Source: Cantharellus purpuraceus (Eukaryota; Basidiomycota; Agaricomycetes; Cantharellales; Hydnaceae). Taken from it: 64,000 bases of DNA. Where the stretch lies: positions 1-64,000 of the forward strand of contig JALBUN010000037.1 of assembly GCA_025174535.1 (NCBI GenBank), in the 5' to 3' direction. The notes beneath the pieces were generated by a model, which saw only the letters and a program-made list of their open reading frames with translations, did no database searches and was not told the origin of the DNA. Each line of letters opens with the position of its first letter. Positions within the stretch are counted from its first letter, which is position 1. Below are positions 53,976 through 64,000 of the stretch, one piece after another. A program made the translations under genes and the position numbers.

Positions 53976-56513
53976 TTAACTTCCCTAAATGGGGGAAGTT
54001 CTAAGGGTATGCTGCCAAATAGGTCAGCGTACTTTTCTTTCTATTGATCCCTCAACTGAGGGATCTGACCAGCCATGTAAGCTTGATCCTTCACGAGACG
54101 AAGCTATTCACCTTGTGCTCTTATTTGTCCTTTACCAAGTCTAGTCCTTCTTTTAGGAAGGACTGCATTGTGGGTAGCTTGTGTTTAGAGTTACCCCCTT
54201 GGCATCATTTATTCACACCAATACTCCTTCTTTGCATTGAGTTTATACCCCATGATGGGGTATGAAGAGCATCAGTATTATGCTCTTCATTGGTGGGGAC
54301 TTCTTCAGTTCCCATCATGATTCAGCCTGGGCCATTGAAGTCCAGGCATATTCCTAGCCTTCATAGGAATGGGGTACCAAGTATTACACTGTAATACTCA
54401 ATGTTGGTGACATTGAAATATTCTTCAATGTCCCAACTACCAAACTTTATGGTAGTGTGAGTACCATAATTTATGGTACTCCTGCTCCCAATGCACGCTA
54501 ATTGCAGTGCAATGGGTTGCTCTAGCATGAAGGTTTTCATACCTGTCACGCATTACTAGTAACATTGTTCAATCGATCACCACTTGTGTGTGCTGGTGGC
54601 TTCGATTGATAATTACCCTTGAAAAGGTAATTGTTGGAATTGGACCTGGAGCTTCCATTATGGGATTCCAACCTTGACACACATCCTTGGGGCATGGGTC
54701 AACTCCCCATATTCATCATACCAGTAGTTCTATTGACTACTGGTCTATGGGTTGAGGAGGATGCATTAGTCACATTCTCCAGGTGTCGCATACTGTTGAT
54801 GGTATTGCATCACTTCCTCTATCATTTGAGCAGTTTTGTACAACTGCTATACTGCTAAACTTGGCATTGAAGCCCTTCTTGAGGACTTCTTGTCTCAGAG
54901 GTTCACACATTGTGGTTATAAACCTCTTCCTGTATGTGTATGCATCTGGCAGCATTATCATGTGGCCCACATACTTATCGAGGCCATTCATTAATTCATG
55001 AATGGTCCTTTGACCCTGTATTACAGAGTCAAATTTATTTGATGCATGGTGATGCGTCAGGGTGTGTAGGAATCTATGCTGCAATCCTTGGATTGCAGTT
55101 TCCATGGTCCAGTCTTGGACTGCCCTGTTGTAGTGTTCTACATTCCTGTAGAACTATTTCTGGCGAGTGCCTAAGTACAATAGCTGAAACTTTGTACTTG
55201 ATGGCCCTAGGAGATTATTCATCTTCAGCCATTGTAGCATACCTGCTACAAAGATCTTAAACTCTTCAAGATCTGCACCTCCTGCATATTGCTCAGGAGG
55301 CGATACTTTAATGTCCACCTTGGCAAGTACAGACTTCTCTGGGTCTGTGTCTCTATTATCAACTATGGCTACTCACACCATGTGAGTAATGCCATTGATA
55401 GGATCAATTGTGTCCAATTGATACAGTATGCCTTGACCTTCTAGAGTCAATGGCACTGATTGTTCCCTGTTATGGGGAATGTCTTCTTGAGGTACCCATT
55501 TGGTATCTTGTTGCTCATGGCAGGTGTCTCCTGAAAGGCTCACCGCTTGTATATGCTGATAACTGTTCAGCGCATGTCGCGACTGTCGATTTAAATCAAC
55601 AGCCACATTGAGCTCTTCCTGGGGCTGCTGCTCTCTAAACAGGTGGCCAAGCTCCTGCTCTGCATGTTTAGCCTTCCATTTGAGAGCTAATCTATGTTTA
55701 TGAGAAGCCTCAACTTCTCATTGTTTCCATGGCTTGATCTCTTGATCAAGCTCCTTTGTCATGGATTGAGGGGTTTCCTCTTCAATCTGGATCGGTAATC
55801 CTTGCCTCACTGGGATTACTGGGTCTCTAATTCCCTCCATTGAGGGAATTTCATTTCCTCTGTCTAACCGATCATTCAATTGGACCCTCTCACCCCAGGG
55901 AGGTCCAGACTCTCTGGATTCAGATTCTTGTCAAGAATCCAATCTTTAGCAATGCAACTTGTGTTGCTCAGAGTTCTCTTGGAGCAATTTTAACATTGTT
56001 CCTAGCTCTGCTATTTGCTGCCCCATAGTAGTGGCAGCATGCCCTGCTTCAGTAGCCATCTTAGCTGCCTGAGCACTAGCTTCACTAATGCTCTTCATCT
56101 CATGTTGATTATGCATGAGTTGTTCAGTCAATCTTGTGATTGACCTGTGGGTTTCATGCTGCTCCATGCTGTACAATTCCCTAGTAGAAGTATTGCTACT
56201 TCTACTTGTGCTCATATATTGAGTACATTCCTTTCCTTTAGGAACATTGGAGACAGTGGATGACTATCTCCTCCTTTCTTATCTAATCAAAGAACCACTT
56301 GATGAAGGGTTCTTGTTTGACAGATGATCTATTGTGTGATCTCACGATTGTGGCAACTCTCTTCTAGAGTCTTCCTTATGAGAAGTCCCTGCGACTTTTC
56401 TAAGGTCTAGCTCCCCTTCCTTGGAGCTTCTGCTGCTGGCTACATGCTGCCATTCATCATTTATGATATCCTGTGCACTGCCAGCATGACTCACTCTACT
56501 GTGAGTCATCATT
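53976..56513 (-). pseudogene. Ty3/gypsy gag-protease remnant, right arm copy
   Basis: Mirror of 35421-37957; start at 56513, capsid region near 55105-54770, retropepsin-like domain 54549-54361. The capsid frame opens slightly further upstream here, because a single base differs at 55104 (CCATGG here, CCCTGG in the partner at 36829). Confidence 0.78.
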
Positions 56514-56701
56514 ATGATGACTCCTTTCTTTCTTCTATCTTTATAGGCTAACTAAGTTAGTCTACTAGTTGCTCACTTATATGAGCGACTGGGGGTTGGT
56601 ATATGTCTGTACACCAGCAACAGCTGGTTTTCTAGTATTGACTAGAAAACTTTAATAATGAGGAAGAATCAATTGATTCTTTCTTTGGAAGTTCAAAAAA
56701 G

Positions 56702-56970
56702 TGTTATTAGGTGCCTTAGTTTACACCATTGCACAGAACTCAACCAAGTGTATTGGTTGGGCGATGTGCTGTACAGTGTGGTAGTTACCTAAGTTCCACC
56801 CACTATAAGTGGACCCACACATGTACTGGGTCCACTGGCTTACATAATAACTATACATATGCACCCTATGGATGCATATATCTACCAAGAGGACAGCATT
56901 CCTTAAGGGAATGCTGCATATATTAATTGTACTTATATGTTATAGTAAGTAAGTACCTTGGGTACTTACA
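56702..56970 (+). mobile_element. Hairpin-rich 270-bp repeat, mirror of 34963-35231
   Basis: From TGTTATTAGGTGCC to GGGTACTTACA. It lies between the divergent gag and pol remnants and overlaps the first codons read for the RT frame at 56958. Confidence 0.6.
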
Positions 56971-59900
56971 GCCAAGCAGAACTTTCAGAGAAAGTTCTGC
57001 GATACACCACTGCTAAGTGGTGGGTACCAGCTACAGCCCGACAGGCTGTACCAATGCTATGTGTTCCCAAGAAAAATGGGAAGCTCCACACTGTGTTTGA
57101 CTTGCACAAACAGAATGACAATACAGTGAAGGATATAATGCCCTACCCCAATCAGAACAACATCAGATACAATGTTGCCCACTGTACATATTAATCTAAA
57201 CTTGATATGTCTGAGGCATACAAACAGATACATGTCAGGCTGACAGATATACCCAAGATGGCATTGAGCAAGGATAAGATCAATCTATACTCAACAAGTA
57301 TGGATTGCCTTGGTCACCTAATAGATGACCAAGGCATGCATGCAGACACTGATAAAATGCAGCAAATATGAGAGTGGAGACAACCTAGGTCATACTACAA
57401 AGTCCAATATTTCCTTAGACTAGTGCAGTATCTGGCACACTATATGCCAGATATAACTGCATACATTACCCCATTATTGGGTTGTGCTTGTAATAATTGT
57501 TTATTCTTATGGATGCCATTGCTAGAGAAATGCTTCAAAAGTATTAAGCTCCTAGCATGTAGGGCTCCAATATTGAAGTCCATTGATGTTAATAACCCCA
57601 ATACTATTTGAATTATTACTGACAGCTCCAAAACTGGAGTCGGAGCCGTCTATGGACAAGGAAAAGATTGGCAGACCTGTTGGCCTGCCAGATTCCTATT
57701 CAAGAAATTTAGTGCTGCTGTGTAGCACTATAAGACCCACAAGCATGAGACTATAGCTGTGCTTGAGAAATGGGAAGATAAGCTACTAGGATGAAAGTTT
57801 GTCCTAGTAACTGACCATAAGGGTCTCAAATATTTCAAGATTCAAAAGAACCTGTCTCCTAGACAGATTAGATGGTGGGAGTTCTTATCCCATTTCAACT
57901 TTACTACCCTGCATGTAGATGGGGTAGAGAACAAAGTAGCAGATTGTCTATCATGCTACTATGCCGATGACTCCTCAACAGAGAGTCATCCCAACTACAT
58001 CTACATGAGTGCAGATGTACATCTCGACCCTGAAGGAGAACTGCTCTCTATGGAACAGTTCATTGAGATCAGGACAGCAGCAGTTACCCAAAGGCAACTG
58101 CTTGAGAAAAAAGAGAACAGAGTGCTAGAAGCTGAAGCACTCCATGTTCAAACAGAATCATTGAATAATAATTCTAATTCCTCTAAAGAAATAGAGGACA
58201 TTGGAGTGATGTCATCAGATGATGATGGAACACTATTGTGATCCCATGTCAAGCATGGGATCAACCTCATGCAGATTGTATGAGGTGCATATAGAAAGGA
58301 TACTGTCCTTTCTAAGGTGCTGGAAGCACCAAAAGAGCATGCATGATTTGGCATATGTGATGGTCTAATATGGACCAAAAATATATACAGATGTGATGTT
58401 GTATACCCTGCTCAGCATTCCTGAAGGGGAGGAAGCTGGTCAAGATAATAATTGATTATGTGCACCAAGTAGTTGGCCATTTTAGTCAACTAAAGACCAT
58501 GAATTACATTTAACAGTTGTACTGGTGGCCAGGCATGGCCACTGATGTTGAATCATTCTGCACTTCATGCACAAAGTGCCAAATGAATAAAGACAGTATG
58601 AAGAAACCCATAGGGCTCCTTCATAGCTTGTCAGTACTGGAACGACCCTGGTAATCAATAGATATGGACTTTATGGGTCCATTACCAAAATCAAATGACT
58701 ATGACTACCTACTGGTAGTCATAGATCACTTCACATCACAGGTACATATAATACCTACAGATATGCATGTAACAGTCAAAGGAGTAGCATGGCTATTCAT
58801 TAGAGAAGTTGTACACCTTCACAGTGTACCAGACTCAATCGTGTCTGATTGAGACTCAAAATTCACATCTATCTTTTGGTGTGAACTACAGTGGATAATA
58901 GGAGTGAAACTCCTCATGTCCACAGTGTTCCATTCACAAACAGATAGAGTGAAGAAACAAGCAAATCATTCCATTGGCCAAATACTTCTTATAGTTGTAC
59001 AAAGTGATCAGAAAGATTGGGCACATAAGTGTCCAATGGTGGAGTTCACACTAAACTCCAACATAAGCTCAACAATGGAGTTTACTCCATTTGAGCTTAA
59101 CTACAGGTATATGCCTAGAATAGGCATGCCTATAAACAATGACACCAAGTTCAAGGGTGTCAAACAATTTGCACAGCAGGCTCAAATGAACCTGCTAGCA
59201 ATGCACAATGCAATCATAGAAAGTTGTGTCATTCAGACATTTCATGCCAATAAGAAACATCAGAAAGGTTCAATCTTCCAGAGAGGTGACAAGGTCTACC
59301 TCTCAATGAAGAACTTGACTCTACCTAAGGTAGAACCAACAAACTAGTGCCCAAGTTTATCAGGCCCTATAAAGTAATTGAAGCCCATAATAAAGCTTCA
59401 ATGATGACACTAGAACTGCCACCAGAACTGACTAGTGTCAAGAATTTATTCAAGGAATATTACAATTTATTGGAGCAAGAAGGGGGAGTTTTATGATAAG
59501 AAAAAGTTGTGAAAAGTTTGGGAATTTTTTGATTAAGGGATGAGGAGAAGGTGTTTTTCGATTTTATTTTGTGAGCCATCCTTTCGTTCTACGGGGGTGG
59601 CTACTACTCAAAAAGGGAGGTATTATGATGATTTTCATTCGTCATAAACCTCAAGTCAAACGGGTAAAAACTCCTTTCTCTGTAAAAAGTTTTTCCCCAT
59701 GACATCACATATTATCAGTATCCACATCATTTCTTTTATCATATGTTTCAATCTTACTAAAAGGCTTTTTTATCATGTGATTGTCAAATTGTATATTAAC
59801 TACAACTGTGTACGAGTATCAAGAAGGAGATTCATTACTCTTAATCCCTTCCAAGCTGCAAACAAACAGCTTGTGTCAACTTTCTGTCGTTCCTGGAATA

Positions 59901-60535
59901 ACTCCTAAACGACCTATTCTATTGGAAATCTTTTGCATATCCCATTAGGATATTGCATCAACTATTGCTATCTCAAATTACGAACGATTTGGATCATTAC
60001 ATCCATTTCTATTAAGCAAACACTTTTTCGAAGTGTTGCTATTTCCATTTCTGCTCAAATATTTCGCAGAAGTCCCAGTTCTTAACCAAATATTCTGATA
60101 TTTGGTAACATTACTCTACTAAACAATATCTTTCCATCGACCCTGCATATATCTGCATCCTTGCAGTAATTGCTCCCCTATTCAAAAATCTACTTCGCCA
60201 CCATCCCTCACCATCATTTTACACTCACCCACAACACCCCTCCATATCTTTTCTTAACAACTAGTAGATGCATTATGCCTACATTCCATGTCAGTCTCAT
60301 TTGACTGTATGTGTCAAATAATGAGATGAGATTCCTTAAACAGGAAGCAAAGTCATTTTATGACTTTGGAAACAACAATGAGCAAGAGTGGCTTGTTGAT
60401 GAAATCATCACTCATCAATGGATAAGCAATAAAGAACTTGAATTTCAAGTTCTATGGACATTGGGAGACATCACCTAGGAACCTTACATGTTGTGTAAGG
60501 ACCTAGAAGCTCTAGACAATTATTTAGAGCTTTGA
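56958..60535 (+). pseudogene. Ty3/gypsy pol remnant, right arm copy
   Basis: Mirror of 31399-34975: RT fingers at 56958-57194, catalytic Y-x-D-D segment missing, RNase H region about 57420-57960, integrase 58664-59347, C-terminal domain split by the solo LTR at 59436. One coding difference was noted in the integrase (SQVHI here, SQAHI in the partner). Confidence 0.83.
59436..60259 (+). mobile_element. Solo LTR, mirror of 31674-32497
   Basis: ACTAG at 59431-59435 and 60260-60264; 824 bp, TGTCAAGAATTTATTC to TTTTCTTAACA. Interrupts LELPPELTS/RCIMPTFHVS of gypsy pol. Confidence 0.92.
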
Positions 60536-60591
60536 GGGGTGACTTGAGTGTGAGAACTACCTCATAAATGGTAGTTCTCAGAGAGACAGAG

Positions 60592-60869
60592 TGTAAGTAC
60601 CCAGGGTACTTACTTACTATAGTATGTAGTTATATAGTCATAATTAATGTATGCAGCATTCCATTAAGGAATGCTGTCTTCTTGGTAGATATATGCACCC
60701 ATAGGGTGCATATGTATAGTTATTATGTAAGTTAGTGGACCCAAGTACATGTGTGGGTCCACATGTAGGAGGCAGAACTTAGGTAACTACCACACTGTAC
60801 AGCACATCACCCAACCAATATACTTGGTTGAGTTCTGTGTAACAGTGTGAACTAAGATACACATTTATA
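60592..60869 (+). mobile_element. 278-bp hairpin-rich repeat, mirror of 31064-31341
   Basis: CAGAG at 60587-60591 and 60870-60874. Begins TGTAAGTACCC, ends ACACATTTATA. Confidence 0.7.
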
Positions 60870-61211
60870 CAGAGCCCAAAGATCTAATGGGGCTCAAGGG
60901 GGAGAAGTGGAGCTACCATCAATGATGGTAGTTCAATGAGAGGAAGAGGAACTACCTTAATTAATGGTAGTTCCTAGATGAGGATAGAGCTGCCATAACA
61001 ACAGGCAGCTCAATAGCAGTAAAAACTGCTCCCATAGGGAGCAGTTTACCATTGTGCTACTCATGGTAGCATGCAAGAGGTAAGTGATAATTAATTGTGT
61101 TACACCCATGTGACATAGTCACCAGAAAAATTCTCAATAAAAAATTTTCAAGCTCTGCTGTAAAAGGCTAACGGTGCTTCTTTGAACCACCACAACCCCC
61201 CCTCCACCAAA

Positions 61212-63050
61212 ATGTCATCTCCCAGAAGAGAGATGATGGATGCTCAAGATGAGCATCCAATGGAAGTTGAACAAACTTCCACAGCAGTACCACCTGCAAT
61301 AAGTGCTGCAGATATGATCAGAGGTCATTAAGATGAGATGACCTGGAAAATTGGCAGATGGCATGGTGGCACTGCCATCCATCACTCTCACAGATGTAAC
61401 AAGTGCAACACATACGTATCGCACTTAATCAAGGCCCAAAATGGAGGCTGACTATATCTTTCCACTGCTTCAGTGGAAAGAGCATTAAGAGTTGCATGGC
61501 CACAACTTATATGTGACATCAAAGATGATGTCATGACACCTTATCGTAAAGACTACAATAAAATGTATAAAGATAACTCAGACCTGTTTGCACAGGTCCA
61601 AGAACTCGAAGGACTTCTTGATAATGAGAAGTCTGAAGTAACTCGTCTCAGAGATTAGTTAAAAACACTGAAGGAGGCTGCAGATAGAGCACCTCCTATG
61701 TTCAAAACCAAGCTCACAACAGTGTGCTTGGCTCCAGTAGCATTGTTATCATGTACTACGGCAGGCAAATCACTGCCTGCCATTATGCCTTCACAACCCA
61801 TGGCTTCATTGTCATGGGAAATGATCAACCTCACCAAAGAGGATGATCCCCTGAGCAAACTGCCTTGGGTCGACCCTCAAGGGTTTGAGGGTCAAGATTG
61901 GGATGACACTGACCCAATTTAGGAGGGATGCAACCATGATCATAGTCTCCTCCTGGCTAGCATCCCCAAGGGTGCTAAGCAACTGGGAAAACTCTTTGAG
62001 TTTGCCCTATCTGAAATTGAAGCTGAGATTGATCAGCTTCAAAAGGAATACACAGTGATGCCAGCTGTACCTTAAAAGATCCAGCATTGAAGATGCTGGA
62101 AGAAGCCCAATGTGCAAATTATCGCAATTGCTGGGACAATTTCAGGCATGCTCTCAAGCATGCCAATATGGGGAAATCATTCCCCAAATGGGCACCATGG
62201 TTCATGACTGTGACTGACCCTCCCAGAGCAGTCACTGGCCACCTGCCACAACCTCTGGACAAGTTCACCCCCATCAGGGCAGACTGGTTCAACATCTGTG
62301 ATATGGACACTCCAGAGTTCATATCACTCCATAAAAAGGCATTGGCCACGCTGATTGCAAAATGGACTGTATGTGAGGGCTATGCTGAATGATGAGGCCA
62401 CAACAACAAGATACTCAATAAGTGAGAGCCGATAAGAGATAATGCCAGCTGGTACAGCAGATATCCTCAGAGATCAAGCTGAGGAAACCATGCTGCACCA
62501 GGCAAGGTCTTTATACTAGACGATGCAAGGAATAGGGGAACCAAGATAGGGGAACAATAGGGGAACCAAGATAGGGGAACAATAGGGAGAGATAGGAGAG
62601 CGCACCCTAACAGGCTGTGCTGATAGGGGTGATAAGAAAGGTACTCAAAATAGAAACTGAGTCATATGAACCCTGACACTGTACCAATGCGCAGAGTCAT
62701 CAAGAGAATGACTCTGCTGGCTCATGCTGATAATGTGAGTCTTATCATCACTCTATCAACTACACCGGTAGACACACTTACCCTCATACAGAGGTGGCAA
62801 GTAAACCCTAATGGGGTCCCCCTGGCCATCCAACAGGAGTTGGATGGCACCATGAACTTGTCCAATGTGGACATATGGATGTGGCTGCAAAAGGCCACTC
62901 CCAAGAAGGGTTCTTCTGTGTTTAAGAAGAACCTCTGGACTATGTTCCAGAATCCCAGCCACTGGGAATTATTGACCAGTGGTCAAAAAGTTCTCACCAA
63001 CTCTTGGTGACATCTTCTGCACTTCAATCACTGGAGCGTATAATTAGGAG
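61212..63050 (+). pseudogene. Coiled-coil/'WMWLQKATP' retroelement ORF, copy A4
   Basis: Mirror of copy A1. ATG at 61212 with the same order of motifs; interrupted by the 307-bp solo LTR. Near 62989 one extra A (GTCAAAAAGTTC) shifts the last codons relative to the mirror, a clear example of an arm-specific change. Confidence 0.65.
62372..62678 (+). mobile_element. 307-bp solo LTR, mirror of 29256-29562
   Basis: CTGTA at 62367-62371 and 62679-62683 on its two sides. Starts TGTGAGGGC, ends ACCCTGACA. The 25-bp tandem repeat is at about 62535-62585. Confidence 0.8.
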
Positions 63051-63072
63051 AATCGCTCCCCCAAAGAACATA

Positions 63073-63364
63073 CTGAACTAGAGCTTTCACTCTGGTTTTG
63101 TTTTGGAACCCACAAAATTATGGTGTTAGGGCAAACTCTAAATCACCACAATTCCGTGAATGAACAGCTGAGAAGAATATCAAATCCTACTGCAGCACAA
63201 CTCCAGAAACAATTTAACGTTTGTACTTTGGTTACAATCCGTTGTAATGGTCAATGCAGACAATACGCAGGAAGGTAATATGTTTCTTAGCAGTAGGGAA
63301 TGAATAAGACTTCCAGAGTCTAGAGTTCACGGACGCTTTGGGGTCCAGATATTCCAAAAGAGGG
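63073..63364. other. Right-arm sequence with no partner on the left
   Basis: About 290 bp (from CTGAACTAGAGC to AAAAGAGGG) that would lie between 16412 and 28863 in an uninterrupted left arm. No gene is seen. Its right part (from about 63270) continues the L5 repeat: CTAGAGTTCACGGACGC is like 50655-50675 inverted. Confidence 0.7.
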
Positions 63365-64000
63365 GAATGCACTTAGAGGCTAGAGGAAGTAGGTGGATGA
63401 ATCCGACCGTCCAACCAGTAACACTCTGAAGCGGGTAACAGCGATGTGTGAAGTAGTCTAGCAACTGCTTCACACGAGTTCAAGATCTTAATGCTCTGCA
63501 AAGGCAGTACACACTAGTAACTTAAACAAAGAACACTAATGGCAGGACTATCGACAGACAATCTCACCCTATAGATTCGTAGTCATGCGAGGTAGATACT
63601 ACACTCACACCCAAAGCAGGACAATCACTACTTTGAGTGCAATCAAATACAGTTACACAACTGTAAGCAACCCTTGAACTGAACAATCAACAGTTACTGA
63701 GATATAGAGGATGACACTGTATGTCACTCTAGTCACACTGATGTGCAAATGATGGGGTAGAAATGGTTATTTATTCAGAGGCAGAATGGGCTCCTTTTAT
63801 ATTGTATTTACAGGAGCTGACTAATACTACTGGAAACTTCTACCTATTGATAGATGGAAACTACTGGAAGCTAGTGGAATATGTGAGAAGGGGGTGGAAG
63901 TTTCCTAGCCAATGAGCTGCTTGATTTGCTCTGACTCATGGCATGAGTCATGGATGGAGTCATAGTGTGACTCAGAGCAGGAGTCATAGTATGAGTAATC
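63365..64000 (-). repeat. Outer segment of giant inverted repeat, right side (L5 repeat)
   Basis: Reverse complement of 15777-16412, running off the window. It contains the inverted TATA box (CTTTTATA near 63795-63802) and the beginning of the TGACTC/GAGTCA array (63930-64000). Confidence 0.9.

Larger units (their letters stand above)
46457..63072 (-). repeat. Giant inverted repeat, right arm (16.6 kb)
   Basis: Reverse complement of 28863-45470. Solo LTRs and their target duplications are at mirrored places in both arms, so those insertions predate the duplication. The arm continues as a paired sequence beyond 63365 (with 15777-16412), after about 290 bp present only on this side. Confidence 0.93.
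50719..63072. repeat. Hairpin-tiled gypsy-related sequence, right arm
   Basis: Mirror of the tiled region 28863-41215. Useful stems here: 61872-61893 (GACCCTCAA with TTGAGGGTC), 62017-62042 (TTGAAGCTGA with TCAGCTTCAA, loop 6) and 60332-60346 (TTCCT with AGGAA). Confidence 0.88.

Noticed and set aside
28863..63072. Inverted repeat as long TIRs of one giant DNA transposon (Maverick-like)
   Set aside because: The arms hold only retroelement fossils and solo LTRs; no polymerase B, capsid, packaging ATPase or tyrosine recombinase gene was found in the arms or the spacer.

Overview
The window looks like a nuclear region of a mushroom-forming basidiomycete (Agaricomycetes). The genes have very many short introns of about 50-90 bp with GTATGT/GTGAGT donors and AG acceptors. 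One gene combines a DUF6535 membrane domain with HEAT repeats. Two small secreted genes belong to the eight-cysteine family usually annotated 'glycopeptide' in these fungi. The repeats are Ty1/copia and Ty3/gypsy retrotransposons of basidiomycete type. The genus cannot be told from sequence alone. No rRNA, tRNA or CRISPR array was recognised.

Layout. 1-12.4 kb is host genic DNA: a nine-exon secreted-protein gene (856-1909), a 38-exon DUF6535/HEAT gene (2709-10457), then a second nine-exon paralogue of the first gene (11421-12404). A perfect 45-bp palindrome (12747-12791) marks the edge of the repeat region. 12.8-14.6 kb is a broken copia fragment carrying a MITE with intact ends. 14.6-16.4 kb belongs to a hairpin-rich gypsy-related composite. 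16,413-21,650 is a decayed copia element on the minus strand. 21,651-28,862 is an AT-rich block bounded by two directly repeated MITE sequences; it holds a DDE transposase with a chromodomain and several companion genes.

From 28,863 to the end the window is one giant inverted repeat. The left arm is 28,863-45,470, the spacer 986 bp, and the right arm 46,457-63,072. A further matching piece (15,777-16,412 against 63,365-64,000) shows that the palindrome runs past the window and that the left arm was split by the 12.4-kb copia plus AT-rich insertion. Each arm holds the same fossils: gypsy gag-protease and pol fragments in divergent orientation, two copies of a coiled-coil ORF in opposite orientation, a chromodomain remnant, an interrupted antisense coiled-coil gene, and solo LTRs with perfect 5-bp target duplications (ACTAG, CCTGC, GTTAA, TACAG).

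The most unusual signal is that one gypsy-related lineage (14.8-15.2, 28.9-41.2 and 50.7-63.1 kb) is tiled end to end, coding parts included, by short perfect hairpins (stems 6-10 bp, loops 1-15 nt). Diverged copies show paired compensatory changes in the stems. The copia element and the host genes do not show this. The second most unusual feature is the HEAT gene, in which 26 exons of about 117 nt each encode one repeat and have been multiplied with their introns as about 168-bp cassettes.
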